Source of the DNA: Neodiprion pinetum
Lineage: Eukaryota > Arthropoda > Insecta > Hymenoptera > Diprionidae
Length of the DNA: 64,000 bases
Assembly (NCBI RefSeq): GCF_021155775.2
Contig: NC_060238.1
Location: forward strand, 9,038,001 to 9,102,000
Reading direction: 5' to 3'
Below, in pieces: positions 21,565 to 32,492 of the stretch. A program made the translations under genes and the position numbers. Positions within the stretch are counted from its first letter, which is position 1; every line of letters starts with the position of its first letter. The notes beneath the pieces are model-generated. The model made no database searches, was not told the origin of the DNA, and worked only from the letters and a program-made list of their open reading frames with translations.

Positions 21565-23352
21565 TTGGATGTGAACGCCTTAAAAAAGTTTATTAACACC
21601 CCTTCTCTTATAAATGTTGACAAGAACATTCTGGATAAGATTAAGGAAACTAAGATCTTTCAGAAACATAACGAGGATTTACTTTTCTTGAAGGCAGACA
21701 AGGATAACACGACTGTTGTTATGAATAATCAAACGTATGAGGAAAAAATGTTACATCAACTCTCTAACAACAACACCTACAAAGTTGTTAGATTTGATCA
21801 TACTTGTACCCTTCAACAGGAAGTTCAAAAATTAACGATGGATTGGTCCAAAAATAAACTCATTTCTGACCAACTTAGACGGCAAATTTCAAAAACTGAT
21901 TGTGTACCACCTAGAGCCTACGGGCTACCTAAAATTCGTAAACCGGATACACCGGTAAGAATTATAGTTTCTTTCACAGATAGTCCTACCATCAATCTAG
22001 CTTGCTCCCTTAGTAAATGAATTGGTAACAACATTGTCCCTCCTTTGTCACGTGTCAGAGACAGTTTTGCTCTTGTTAAAGCTATCATGAACTTTTGTCT
22101 CCCACCTGATTATGTGTTGGTTTCGCTGGATGTTGTGTCAATGTTTACTAATGTTCCACAAGATTTAGCAATTAACGCGGTGAAGCAGCGTTGGCATCAG
22201 TTGGTGGATGAGATTCCTGTTCCACTCAATGAACTCATAAAAGCTTTACACATTTGTTTCAAGGCTGCCATTTTTAAATTTAATCAGAACAACTATGCTC
22301 AAACTTATGGTTTACAGATGGTCTCGCCGCTCTCTCCAATTTTGTCGGATATGGTTATGGATGATCTTGAACAATATTGTCTTAACAAACTGGACTTCAA
22401 GCCTCCTTTCTACTTCAGATATGTAGATGATATAATCACAGCGGTGCCTTCTGATAAAGTAGACAAAATGCTATCTGTGTTCAATCAATTCCATCCGAAA
22501 TTACAATTCACCTCTGAAATAGAGTGTAATCGTCGAATTAGCTTTTTGGATGTTCTCATCATTAATGATAACGAGCTCATCAAAACTGACTGGTTCCATA
22601 AGGTTACCTGGTCACAAAGGTATTTAAATTTCCATTCTCACCATCCCAGATCTTACAAAATTGGAACGATTCATTGCTTGGTTGACAGAGCGATCCGACT
22701 CTCAAGTATGGAATTTCATAACAAAAATATGTCCTTAATTCATTAGGTACTACGTAAAAACAACTATCCAACTTCTCTGCTCAACAAACATATACAGGTT
22801 AATTACAATTCCATTTTGTCGTCGATCAGTTCTAACAACAACTATGATGCATCTGGTGCACAAGTTAATCAAAAAAACTTTGTTTCCATCCCATACGTTG
22901 CGGGCTTGTTTAAGTCTCTCAACAGAATATTCTCTAAGTATAAGATTCAATTTGTGTGAAAAAGCGCACATGATCTATCCTCTATGTTTGACTCTGGTAA
23001 GGATCCACTACCCCCGTGTATGCGTTCTTGTGTAGTCTATAAGATGCCTTGCAACTAATGCAACATGTCCTACATAGGTCAAACTAGTAGGCAACTACAC
23101 ACTCGGATGACTGAGCATAAACGCAATATCCATAAGCATGAGGATAATCATACTGCACTGACTAGGCACGCTATCGATTTTGATCATTCATTCAATTATT
23201 CTCAAGCCAGAATTTTATACGTGGAACCATTGTATTACAATAGGTTATTGTTAGAAATGTGCAATATTGTTGCACATCCCAATTCTATCAATCGAAGACA
23301 AGATATCGAACATCTGAGTTCTATTTACACCTCTGTGATACACCCAACGTAA
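21565..23352 (+). pseudogene. Penelope-like reverse transcriptase with GIY-YIG endonuclease
   Basis: One continuous reading frame, broken only by four stop codons: TGA 22018-22020, TAG 22744-22746, TGA 22957-22959, TAA 23056-23058. Family motifs in order: FLKADKDNTTVVMN, PPRAYGLPKIRKPDTPVRII, VLVSLDVVSMFTNVP with the first catalytic Asp, the YFRYVDDIITAVP active site, ISFLDVLI, then the GIY-YIG nuclease as VVYKMPCN (stop) CNMSYIGQTSRQLHTRMTEH. Such proteins nick and reverse-transcribe at the target. No frameshift was needed to read through, so decay here is by substitution alone. No ATG is evident at the 5' end, and the left boundary is set where the frame becomes recognisable. Confidence 0.8.
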
Positions 23353-23984
23353 CTATCTATTACCGACTGAGCTTGCTCTCGATTTTACCTTCTTAACATT
23401 TTCTGATTTCTATTTAACCCGTTGACTCGGTGCTTGCTCTGATGATGACTGATATTTGTCTCCTCCCACTACATACTGGACTTTCCACATGAACAAAAGT
23501 GTTGTATTCTCTAAGCCAAAAAAAACTGTCGTTGTGTGTTTTTATTCAATTACCAACCAGGATGAATGCTTGGGAGTTTCGTATCGCTGTTGTTGTGTTT
23601 TTTAAAAATGAACTTTATGAGTTTTATTCGTTTATTCTAACGCGCATTCATTATTATACTAGTTGGTTCTTTTTCTTCGTTCTTTGAAAGTGTCATTTTA
23701 TCATCAGGTGATTCCTATGATGTGTATTAGCACAAACGTTCCTTCTTATCACCAAAACTTTTCACATTTAATTTTGTTACAACTAACGTTGTACATTATT
23801 ATAAAATTTTCTGTTCGTGACAGATGTTCTGAAATAAAATTGATCTGAGGAGGGCCCCCATCCGGGCTGAAACGTTAACACAAAAAAAGTGTTATATGTT
23901 TAGAACCTTCATATCCAAGAATAATATTAATAACATAAAGAACATTCGTGAAGCATGCTTTGACAATGAGAAAAAAAAATTTGT

Positions 23985-24065
23985 CGGGATTTGAACATGA
24001 AGCGCAAAATCTCGAAACCGTAACGCTAGCCACTGCATCTCCGATCCGCTTGAACACAAAGCACG
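23985..24065 (-). repeat. tRNA-like (SINE-type) sequence in the Penelope flank
   Basis: On the minus strand GCAGTGGCTAGCGTTACGG resembles a pol III box A and TGTTCAAATCCCGAC resembles box B, spaced about 35 bp. A degraded inverted copy lies at about 20622-20690. It may be a tRNA-derived SINE captured by, or flanking, the Penelope-like element. Clover-leaf folding was not checked. Confidence 0.35.
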
Positions 24066-24075
24066 GGCGGACTGA

Positions 24076-24751
24076 TGAAGTGGCGTCGAAACCTTATGAA
24101 TCATTTTCTCAGTACCGGTAGAGTGCCTATGAATAAGCAGGAATACGTGTGCGTTTACTTTCATTACTCTTTCAATCTGCGAAGTCTTGTGCAAATCCGT
24201 AGATTACAGTTAGTGGAATCTCTTCGTCAGCCAGTTTTCATCGATTGCGCAATGTGTCTGTCATTTTTAATTTTATTGAAGCTTATAAACCACTGATACA
24301 AAACAGTCAAAGACGCTGTTCTTCATGCGATATCAAATAAATATTCGAAAAAAATATTTGTTCCGTCGAGCGACAACACATGAGTTGTATTGCCAGACAT
24401 GAATTGCCATGCAATTGCAAGAAGGCGTCCACTAGTCTTATAGTGATATTTTACGTCGTTGGTGAAAGGCCAATATTTAGCGGGAAATTTTGGTTATTTG
24501 TATTCATCAGCAAGTGTAAAGCTGTGGTTGCACTTGCGTCTTAGTTATCCAGACATACTCTTTGAACTTCTTTCGATTACTAACGCTTTTTCCAATATCA
24601 TCTTTCATTTTTCATTAAAAACCACTATCCTGGAGATGAGAATACTTAAAAAATTACTGAAAGTGCTATACACAGGTTTGAATTTTTTTTTTTTTTTTCA
24701 AGACTGACGTAGCTTACGCGGCTTATATCTCACAAATCTTTGCTTTATATC
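24076..24751. other. intron segment left of the copia element
   Basis: No gene recognised. It ends in the host target sequence ATATC (24747-24751) that was duplicated by the copia insertion. Confidence 0.4.
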
Positions 24752-25024
24752 TGTTAATAATATCGTGGGCTGATAAATGAAAAGCCGGACAATTAGATAT
24801 AATTGTGTATTTATTAATAAAGGTATACTCAAACTTGATGCAAAAGGATTCGTGAGGATATACAACCGGCTTGCTCTCTTTCTTATCGCTATACCGTTCC
24901 GAGCTCCAAAAACGGACACACTCGCTGCCTGTGTCGGAATATACGCGCATGCGCATTTATTACATAATACATTTTAATACAGTAAGATGTCGCTACCAGA
25001 CTTAAATTTACATGTATTCCAACA
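24752..25024 (-). repeat. copia 3' LTR
   Basis: 273 bp, TG...CA termini on the element strand, matching 29457-29729 except for one base. Confidence 0.95.
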
Positions 25025-25134
25025 CGCCTCCTTAAATTTAAGTTTTGTTACAATTAGAAAAAAAATTAATAGATATTTTATTTATCCTTTCACATGATCA
25101 CCTCTGCTCTGTGCAGATTAACTTATGTTTGTTT

Positions 25135-26847
25135 TCATTTTAGATTTAGCATGCCGACAAACTTATTGAACTTAGTTTTTCCTAACGCTTTAGTTAGTAT
25201 ATCGGCAACGTTATTTTCGCTATCTATCTTTACAACGTCAATCAAGCCTTTCAAATAGTTTTCATGAACGAAGTGGTAGTGAGTTTCAATGTATTTGGAA
25301 TTCTTTGTGAAATTTCCAAATTTTACAATGCATACGGCACCAGAGTTGTCCTCATAAACCTTTACTGGCTCTTTTATCTCAATTTTAAGATCTTTCAGCA
25401 AATCTTTAATCAGTTTCAACTCACTAACTACATCAGATAAAGCAACGTACTCTGCTGCAGTTGAGGATTTAACAACACTGCTTTGTTTCTTAGATTTCCA
25501 GTAGATTACGTTGCCAAACAATCTAATTACGAAGCCTGTTGTAGATTTACGGTCTACAGTATCGCCGGCCCAGTCTGCGTCTACGAAGCAATCAAGTGTA
25601 TCGCAATTCACATTTTTCGTATAAGTTAATTTTTTTTCTCTAGTCAAGTACAAATATTTTAAGACGCGTAAGGCGTACTTGTAATGAGTTTGATCATAGC
25701 AGTTCTGGAAACGACTTAAGTAATTGGTACAATAGGCAGTATCTAATCGTGATCCTGAACTTACGTAAAGTAGTTCCCCGATTATGCTTCTATAATTTAA
25801 ATAATCAGACACTGACTGCGCAGGCTCACATTTTAAATTTTGTTCCATCGGTGTTTCGTAGAGTTTACAATTCTCTATGTTATATTTCTTTGTTAAGGAT
25901 TCTATGTATGACTTTTGATCGAGGGTGACAGTATCTCTAGCCTTGTTAAATTCTATATTTATTCCTAGATAAGTTTTGACTTCGCCTAAATCTTTCACAT
26001 TGAACCTTTTTAATAATAATTTCTTAACGTTGTTTATTTTCTCTATATTTTTACAACAAGTCAGTACATCATCTACGTAGGATATGAAATAAACAGGATC
26101 TTGTTCACGCTCATCGAGAATGTATAAACATTGATCGTTGTTGCTTCGTTTGAAGCCAATACCTTTTAGAAAATTGTCAAGACAATTGTACCATGCTAAC
26201 GAACTTTCACCTAATCCGTAGAGAGCTTTATTTAGTTTCCAGACCCTACCTGATTTATCGTCGTAACCTTCAGGTTGTTTGACGTAAACCTCTGAGATTA
26301 TTTCTCCGTTTAAAAATGCGGATTCTACGTCTAATTGATGAACTATCAAATTAAGGTTTACACTAAATGACATTAATAATTTTAAAGTTTGAGATCTTAT
26401 TACAGGTGAATATATGTTTTCTAATTTATCTCTTTGCTGAAAACCTTTTACAACGATTCTCGCTCTAAATTCTCCATTTGACTTTTGTGTATATACCCAT
26501 TTTAAATCTAATACATCTTTATCTTTTGGACATTTGACTAGATCGCAAGTGCCATATTTTTTAATGCGTTCCATTTCTTTATTCATCGAATCCTGCCAAG
26601 CTTTAGAATTACAACTATTTATCGCTTCACAATAGTTTTCTGGAACATTCGCATTAATGTAGTTAACGTAGATACAATTTGCAAATTTATGTGACTGATA
26701 GATATCGGTTTGTTTTCTCTCTCTACCTGACCTCCTTAAAGGAGTATTTACATTTTTATCATTAGATTTTAAACTTAGATTCTTTAGTGATTCATCGTTA
26801 TCATTGTAAATACTATCGTTATCAATTTTTTTGACTAAATTCTTCAT
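25135..26847 (-). CDS. copia pol, reverse transcriptase and RNase H part
   Basis: A 570-codon open frame. Motifs: WKWVYTQ-type block (LDLKWVYTQKSNGEFRARIV), VHQLDVESAFLNGEI with catalytic Asp, the active site YFISYVDDVLTC, GEVKTYLGINIE, then RNase H with DADWAGDTVDRKSTTGF, KSSTAAEYVALSD and YEDNSGAV. This is the Ty1/copia order, integrase before RT. Its 5' end overlaps the preceding frame by 26 bp around a run of six A (near 26825-26830). One base there would fuse the two frames into the usual single polyprotein; this could be real frameshifting, a mutation or a sequencing error. Confidence 0.9.
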   Translation of the reverse strand: MKNLVKKIDNDSIYNDNDESLKNLSLKSNDKNVNTPLRRSGRERKQTDIYQSHKFANCIYVNYINANVPENYCEAINSCNSKAWQDSMNKEMERIKKYGTCDLVKCPKDKDVLDLKWVYTQKSNGEFRARIVVKGFQQRDKLENIYSPVIRSQTLKLLMSFSVNLNLIVHQLDVESAFLNGEIISEVYVKQPEGYDDKSGRVWKLNKALYGLGESSLAWYNCLDNFLKGIGFKRSNNDQCLYILDEREQDPVYFISYVDDVLTCCKNIEKINNVKKLLLKRFNVKDLGEVKTYLGINIEFNKARDTVTLDQKSYIESLTKKYNIENCKLYETPMEQNLKCEPAQSVSDYLNYRSIIGELLYVSSGSRLDTAYCTNYLSRFQNCYDQTHYKYALRVLKYLYLTREKKLTYTKNVNCDTLDCFVDADWAGDTVDRKSTTGFVIRLFGNVIYWKSKKQSSVVKSSTAAEYVALSDVVSELKLIKDLLKDLKIEIKEPVKVYEDNSGAVCIVKFGNFTKNSKYIETHYHFVHENYLKGLIDVVKIDSENNVADILTKALGKTKFNKFVGMLNLK

Positions 26848-28846
26848 TTACGACATTTTTGGCACAATCATTGTTTGTTTCAATAAATTTATCTTTACTA
26901 TCAGTTTCACAATTCTCTTTATCATTTTCTTCTCCAGTAAAACCCACTAGTTTCACATCTTCCTCTATCACGTCAACATGTTTAACTACTGTTACTTTAT
27001 CACCCATAAGTACTCGATAACCTACATTTTCGTATCCCACCAAAATCCCTACATCTGCCTTCCTGTCCCATTTATGCTTTCTTTTGACCTCAGGTACTCT
27101 GCAAAAAACTTTACTACCATATAGTCTTAGATTTTTTATATTTGGCTTTTCACCTGTAAATATTTCAAATGGTGTTTTTCTTTGAATAGTATTAGCAAGA
27201 GTCCTGTTCTTTAAATAAACCGCTGTTTTTACTACTTCAGGCCAGAATTTTACGTTTATTTTTGCGTCAGCTAGTAAGCATCTTGCAATATCCATCACAG
27301 ATCTATTGTACCGCTCCGCAGTTCCATTGAGTTCATGGACGTACGGGGGGCATGGCTCAATCAAAATACCTTTTTCCTGTGTGAATTTATAAACCTTTTT
27401 ACATACTATTTCTTTAGCGTTATCACATCTAATTTTTTTAACCCTTTTTTTTGTTAAATTTTCTACTAGATTTACATATTCAACTAGGCATTCAAAGAAT
27501 TCGTCTTTTGTTTTGATAGTGTAAACTTTAGCTACTTTACTATAATCGTCAATGAAAGATACAAAATGTTTTTCACCTAAATTTCCAGTTATTTGTGGCC
27601 CATTCAAATCACAATGAATAATTTCCAATAATTCTTTGGCTCTGTGCCTATCGTTGTCAAATTTTGTATTGTGCATTTTATTTTGTAAACATGTACCGCA
27701 TTTTATATAATCACTTTCAAATTTATCTGGTAAGCCATCGATCAGTTTTTCCTTACAAAGTACATTCAAGTAATTGAAATTAACATGTCCAAGCATTTTA
27801 TGGAACTTTTCCTTTACAGTTATATTGCAAGCTATTTCGTTGTTACAAACATTTTTCTTATCTTTAAGGCTATACATTTTAAAAATATTATTTTCTTTGA
27901 ACGCTACAGCAATCAACTCATTGTTTCTAGTATAGATTTTTGATACATTGTACTTTGAAAATATTTTGTGCGTTTCAGTTACTTTTCCATAGCTAATTAA
28001 ATTTTGATACATTTTTTCTACATAGAAAACATTAGATAATTTTACTCTTTTTGTCTCATTAAATACAATAAAATCAACGAAGATATTGCCAACTTTTGTG
28101 GCTTGTAAAGTTTTGCCGTCTCCTACTTTTACTGGAATTGGAGTTTTCAAATTTATGTAATCATTGAAGTAATCTATGTTATTTGTTATATGATCAGAGC
28201 ACCCGCTGTCAAGTATCCATTCGATCTTATCCGCGTTTACTTCATTGTTACAATCGTTTTCTAACTTACAATCTGCTTCAGTGCAGAATGTGCTACTGAA
28301 CCTTTCGCTATTACTTACTGACCGTGTAGAATCTTCTCCATGCCGTTGCCAGCTCCCGCGACCGCGTGGAGTTGGATACCTGCCTCTGCTTGGGTTCACG
28401 TTGTTGCCATGTTGTTGCTGATGGTGGAAAAGACCCCGTGCGCCTCCTCGCGTCACGTGCATATCTCGGCCTCTGTTTCCCCTGCTGTTGTATCGCCATG
28501 TAGAGGTGGATGTAGATGTACGGTGATTCGGGCACGTATATTGTGTGTGACCAGGTTTATTGCACTTGAAGCACACGCCATTGAACTTCTTTTCACAAAC
28601 GAAAGCGTTTGAATTTCCGCTCCGGTTTCTACTCAGTTTATTTTCTTCTTTTTCCTTGTCTTCTGCTGCTTTTATTTTGCTTTTTACAAATTCAACTGTC
28701 TGGTCTTCTTCTTTCAAAACGTCGATGAGATCTCCAATGTGGCTAAATGAACTTGGCAGTGTTCTTAGTAAATAATTTAACTTTTCTTTGTCACTAACTG
28801 TAGCACCTGCATTTTTTAGTTCTGTTATCATTTTTTCAAATCGCAA
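26822..28846 (-). CDS. copia gag C-terminus, protease and integrase
   Basis: A 674-codon open frame. It holds the nucleocapsid zinc knuckle CFKCNKPGHTQYTC, an Arg/Gly-rich stretch, the aspartic protease WILDSGCSDHITN, the integrase zinc region (HKMLGHVNF ... CGTCLQNK) and the DDE core HCDLNGPQITG, IRCDNAKEI and ELNGTAERYNRS. It overlaps the gag N-terminal frame by 19 bp (28828-28846) and the RT frame by 26 bp; in both cases the protein sense continues across frames. All catalytic residues look intact. Confidence 0.9.
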   Translation of the reverse strand: MRFEKMITELKNAGATVSDKEKLNYLLRTLPSSFSHIGDLIDVLKEEDQTVEFVKSKIKAAEDKEKEENKLSRNRSGNSNAFVCEKKFNGVCFKCNKPGHTQYTCPNHRTSTSTSTWRYNSRGNRGRDMHVTRGGARGLFHHQQQHGNNVNPSRGRYPTPRGRGSWQRHGEDSTRSVSNSERFSSTFCTEADCKLENDCNNEVNADKIEWILDSGCSDHITNNIDYFNDYINLKTPIPVKVGDGKTLQATKVGNIFVDFIVFNETKRVKLSNVFYVEKMYQNLISYGKVTETHKIFSKYNVSKIYTRNNELIAVAFKENNIFKMYSLKDKKNVCNNEIACNITVKEKFHKMLGHVNFNYLNVLCKEKLIDGLPDKFESDYIKCGTCLQNKMHNTKFDNDRHRAKELLEIIHCDLNGPQITGNLGEKHFVSFIDDYSKVAKVYTIKTKDEFFECLVEYVNLVENLTKKRVKKIRCDNAKEIVCKKVYKFTQEKGILIEPCPPYVHELNGTAERYNRSVMDIARCLLADAKINVKFWPEVVKTAVYLKNRTLANTIQRKTPFEIFTGEKPNIKNLRLYGSKVFCRVPEVKRKHKWDRKADVGILVGYENVGYRVLMGDKVTVVKHVDVIEEDVKLVGFTGEENDKENCETDSKDKFIETNNDCAKNVVNEEFSQKN

Positions 28847-29406
28847 AAGAAATCTTCTGAAGTGTCATAGTCTTTTAACCTCACATTTTCTATTTTGTTC
28901 CTTAAGCTGATTTGCAATGCTGTAGATTTTCGTATGTACATTGAGTCCAATTTTCTCATTATTTTAAATGCAGAGTCTTCAGCGTTTAGAAATTCCATTT
29001 GTCTGTTAGAGAGAGCACTATATATATAATTGACTGCCTTGATATCTTTTTCGTCCCAGGTTGCGTTATCACTTTCGATTTTTTCTCTTTCAACGACGTC
29101 TTCACATTTTTTCCATTTTAGGAAAATTAATAAACGTTTTTTCCACGTGGTATAATCTTTTCCGTCAAATACAGGAATAAATATTTTGCTGTCTTCGCTC
29201 ATCTCGTTAGCGTCAGACTTTTCAAACTTTTCAAATATAGAATTTTTCAGCAGCAAAACTCTTCTTGTGACCTTTAAGAAGAATTTCCTAACACCTTTGA
29301 TTAATTTTTCTTGTTCTAAAACTGAAGTTTTATCGGTGAGATTTTCTTCCTTAACCTCAAAAGCGTTTTCGTCACCACGTGTTTTTACCGGTTCTTCTTT
29401 GTTCAT
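28828..29406 (-). CDS. copia gag N-terminal part
   Basis: The first ATG on the element strand is 29404-29406, 51 bp inside the 5' LTR. The product contains the copia-type gag signature FDGKDYTTWKKRLLIFLKW, VNYIYSALSNRQMEFL and ALQISLRNKIENVRLKDYD. It ends in a stop at 28828, where the sense continues in the next frame (FEKMITELKNAG), implying one base missing or extra, or programmed frameshifting. Confidence 0.85.
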   Translation of the reverse strand: MNKEEPVKTRGDENAFEVKEENLTDKTSVLEQEKLIKGVRKFFLKVTRRVLLLKNSIFEKFEKSDANEMSEDSKIFIPVFDGKDYTTWKKRLLIFLKWKKCEDVVEREKIESDNATWDEKDIKAVNYIYSALSNRQMEFLNAEDSAFKIMRKLDSMYIRKSTALQISLRNKIENVRLKDYDTSEDFFCDLKK

Positions 29407-29447
29407 TACAACACCATACAACAGTCATTTTTATTCACAACCACGGA

Positions 29448-29456
29448 CTGCTACCA
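29448..29456 (-). promoter_or_regulatory. copia primer-binding site
   Basis: TGGTAGCAG on the element strand abuts the 5' LTR and complements the CTGCTACCA 3' end of animal initiator methionine tRNA. Complementarity beyond nine bases is not evident. Confidence 0.6.
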
Positions 29457-29729
29457 TGTTAATAATATCGTGGACTGATAAATGAAAAGCCGGACAATTA
29501 GATATAATTGTGTATTTATTAATAAAGGTATACTCAAACTTGATGCAAAAGGATTCGTGAGGATATACAACCGGCTTGCTCTCTTTCTTATCGCTATACC
29601 GTTCCGAGCTCCAAAAACGGACACACTCGCTGCCTGTGTCGGAATATACGCGCATGCGCATTTATTACATAATACATTTTAATACAGTAAGATGTCGCTA
29701 CCAGACTTAAATTTACATGTATTCCAACA
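29457..29729 (-). repeat. copia 5' LTR
   Basis: 273 bp, TGTT...AACA, followed by the ATATC target duplication at 29730-29734. It should contain the element promoter; no strong TATA box was singled out. Confidence 0.95.
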
Positions 29730-30363
29730 ATATCACGTAAAATGTTATGTGAAAGAAGCAGACCAAACGAATGTTCACGTTCGAAATACTGCATGAGAAC
29801 TGTTGCAATAATCTATACACAGGAAATTAATGTTGATTCTTCGGTGATAGTAGCAGATGTAATGAGAGTATGAACACATTTTGCATTTCATATTATCCAT
29901 ACTCTAACGATAAACAGTGATAACTTTAAAAACTTGAATACATTTTTCATGTAACTTATGCTTTACATTGAACGGTAAGCAATTTTTCGTGATAATTTTG
30001 AAGAGCATATTTGGAAAATGGTAATTACATTTTATTGGACCCGCCATTGTTCTGAAGTTTCTGAAGAATTCAAAAGTGCAGAGACCAATTACACCCGTAC
30101 AAAGTAAGTTTACGAACTGTTATCATGAAAGATGAAATGTTATTTCGTCATAAAATTTTCAGTACCCTATTGTGTTGTACCTACTGGTCTGAAAATTTGT
30201 GGAAACTATTAATTAGTTAGTATTATATTTTGAATTCAACCTGAATTTTACATATAGCAGACAGATGACGTCTTATGAGTGTCCGAAAATATCTGTTTTT
30301 TATATCTCATTTTATGTTTGTGAATTCAGCCTAGTAATCTGTAAAAATTAGGAAAATCCTTAC
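29730..30363. other. dynein intron just downstream of exon 30364-30652
   Basis: AT-rich intron sequence with no frame or repeat recognised. Confidence 0.4.
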
Positions 30364-30652
30364 TTTTTTAGCCAACACACGCGTATTTTGAAAACCTTCA
30401 CCAAACAGGTTGATTTCAGCAATCATGCTGCTATCTGGCACCATCATAGATATTGGGCGAAACATGGATTTAAGATTATCCGGAAGTTCGGTGCGTCCGG
30501 CATAACCAGGATTCATTGTAATGAATATTCCACAAGTATGTACCAGACCAATTTCACTTCCTTCAAATGTAAAGCGTATTAATTTTTGCGCCAGAGCAGT
30601 TAATATTGACAGTATCTGTTGCGCAACAACAGACAGTACTTCTATATTTATT
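30364..30652 (-). CDS. DNAH2: axonemal dynein heavy chain exon (DNAH2-like), AAA1 core
   Basis: A 289-bp exon with acceptor CATTCCACAG before 30652 and donor GTAAGG after 30364. One base completes the Arg codon split from exon 41132-41356; the exon then carries 96 codons and ends on a codon boundary. Sequence: INIEVLSVVAQQILSILTAL, TFEGSEIGLVHTCGIF, ITMNPGYAGRTELPDNLKS and MFRPISMMVPDSSMIAEINL. ITMNPGYAGR is the AAA1 sensor-I region shared by dyneins; the INIEVLSVVA and VHTCGIFITM variants are closest to DNAH2. Axonemal dyneins drive ciliary and sperm beating. No damage seen. Confidence 0.9.
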
Positions 30653-31954
30653 CTGTGGAATGAAAGAATTCGAAGTTAGATGTGAAATGCTTGTGAAGTA
30701 TTAGTGTTTTGAAGAAATATATAAGTCACCAGTTAAAAAAGCAGTTTGAATCAAAATAATTCATAAATTTATAAAAAAATATGGATCATGGTTACGATGA
30801 CATACTGTAATGTAGCTATTATTTTAAGTGTCTTTGCTCTATATTAAATGTTGCTCGGAAATTACGGAACTCCTCTTTTCGGAGATAGGGATTTGGGACT
30901 TAGCCAATCTTTATATTTACGTTAACTAGGTGTAGCGTTTCTGTGAACCCGAACTGGGTTAGTTGCCAAGACCGCCATTTTTCAGACTAGGGCGTTTCTC
31001 AAGCGCTGAAGCTGTATTTGTCACAGACCCGGACATTTTTAGGCCCCAAAGCTGCGCAATTACTGATCACAGACTCTACAATGAACTGTCAAAGCTGTTC
31101 CACTCCTGCAGAGTCGGAAGCCTTGTTCCAAACCTCCCATTGCTTCTCTTTCCTGAATTTGTGATCGCCTGTATACTAGGAATTACAAACCACAGTTGTC
31201 CAACAGACTCGAGATCCTCGATTAACCAATTCTACAGTTGACAATTTACCAAAGCCGTTCCCTATCATCAGTCCGACCGACTGGCTTTTAGATTATTAGA
31301 ATATTTGTCAAGCAGGCTGACAAAATTTTGGTAATCGATGTTTAGTCCAGAGTTGTAAATAATGCATTACTGTTTTCATTATACATTGCACTGTGTAATA
31401 TGAAATGGATGGGTAATTCATTAAAAATTACTAAATTAATGTGTAAGGAATGAGTGCTCCATTACGAATAAAAAAAATAATGTGTAATGGTCGCGTATTC
31501 CATCACAAATACAGTGAACCCTATCGATAAATCCCCCCTGAATAGTGCCGCTTCCCCAGGTAGACATCATGAACGTTTTTCCCACTCCAGCGCGGAGAAG
31601 GAAGTATTTTCGGTATATTTGGGAGTGTCAGTAGTGGTTTATTAATAATTCGATTGAAAATATTGAATAATATTGTCTATTCTGTTATTCACAACAGCTT
31701 TTAACGTTTCCGCTTCCAATATATACTGTGACGCGGATTTTCGTTGCTACTTGGCGACCTGGAAAAGCTACCGAGAACTTACCGTGTGCACAATACGTTC
31801 CCAACTCGCGATAAAAGCTGGAAAAATTGATCTTACACAAGCCTCTCAATCGTCAGCTGCGCTAATCCTCGGCTGTACTCATCTGCACTACATAGCTCAT
31901 TGTCAGTACCGCGGAGAAGGGTAATTTTGTAGAGAAAAAGAATGACCTGCTGGA
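30653..31954. other. dynein intron segment before the second Mutator-like relic
   Basis: No recognised gene. The plus frame at 30963-31241 matches no family known to me. A cluster of ATTAC/GTAAT words lies at 31360-31510. Confidence 0.35.
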
Positions 31955-32492
31955 ATAATTGTCTCTGAAGACGGTACTTGGAGAAAAACAGGGTTTTCGT
32001 CGCTCCAGGGTGTAGCACCTCTCATTGGAATGTTATCTGGTAAAGTTGTGGATGCTATGGTAAAATCGTAATTTTGTGAGATGTGCCAATTTTGTGATAT
32101 GATGTCATGCGTCTAAATGTACAGTAAATCATACAGGAAGTTCAGGGAAAATGGAAATTGATGGAATTGTTGGGATGTTTACAAGATCTGAACAATTACA
32201 CGGCATAACGTATTTGTATTACGTTTGAGATGGCGATACAAAAACATTCAAATCTATAATAGAAGCACGACGGTACGGAGATATAATTGTGAAAAATAAA
32301 GAATGTATTGGACATGTTCAAAAACGCACGGGTGCTAGGCCCAGGAACACTAAAAAACAAAATAAAGGTCTCGGAGAGAAAGGAAAATTGACGGCAAAAT
32401 TAATCGACGAATTGACAGTTTACTACGGACTGGCTATAAGAAATGATTGTAAATCTATCGCCGACATAAAGAAAAGTATATGGGTATATATA
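31955..32492 (+). pseudogene. Mutator-like transposase relic 2, 5' part
   Basis: Collinear with the arthropod Mutator-like transposase: IVSEDGTWRKTGFSSLQGV (first catalytic-region Asp), LSGKVVDAMVKS then a stop and FCEMCQF, KMEIDGIVGMFTRSEQLHG, YLYYV then a stop and DGDTKTFKSI, KECIGHVQKRTGARPRN, and GKLTAKLIDELTVYYGLAIR. It breaks off in KKSIW at 32492, where a 3.1-kb element begins, and resumes at 35573. This is a different copy from relic 1 and lies antisense to the dynein gene. In-frame stops and a frameshift near 32110 show decay. Confidence 0.7.

Larger units (their letters stand above)
20590..24075 (+). mobile_element. Penelope-like retroelement with inverted flanking copies
   Basis: A Penelope-type reverse transcriptase plus GIY-YIG frame (21565-23352) is preceded by a roughly 330-bp inverted repeat pair. 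The outer 170 bp at the left (20590-20760) reappear inverted at the right (23880-24075), sharing GCTCAAGCGGATC / GTTCAAGCGGATC and GCAGT.GC.A.CGTTACGG. Pseudo-LTRs in direct or inverted order are typical of Penelope-like elements. The 3' part (about 23848-23878) has a GGGCCCCCATCCGGGCTGAA block like other Penelope 3' tails. The unit lies inside the dynein intron, antisense to the host gene. Confidence 0.65.
24752..29729 (-). mobile_element. complete copia-type LTR retrotransposon (4978 bp)
   Basis: Two 273-bp LTRs (24752-25024 and 29457-29729) begin TGTT and end AACA. They differ at one visible base (24769 G versus 29474 A). The element is flanked by a perfect 5-bp target duplication ATATC (24747-24751 and 29730-29734). 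It reads on the minus strand, gag to pol from 29406 to 25135, sense with the dynein gene. Near-identical LTRs mean recent insertion. A purine tract (AAGGAGGCG on the minus strand) directly precedes the 3' LTR. Confidence 0.95.

Noticed and set aside
24069..24092. Hammerhead ribozyme-like core CTGATGA...GAAA next to the Penelope-like element
   Set aside because: Penelope flanks often hold hammerheads, but the 9-nt stem II here does not pair and no cleavage-site strand follows at the right distance.
28311..28775. ORFs overlapping copia gag-pol in other frames
   Set aside because: Shadows of the Arg/Gly-rich gag region; no motifs.
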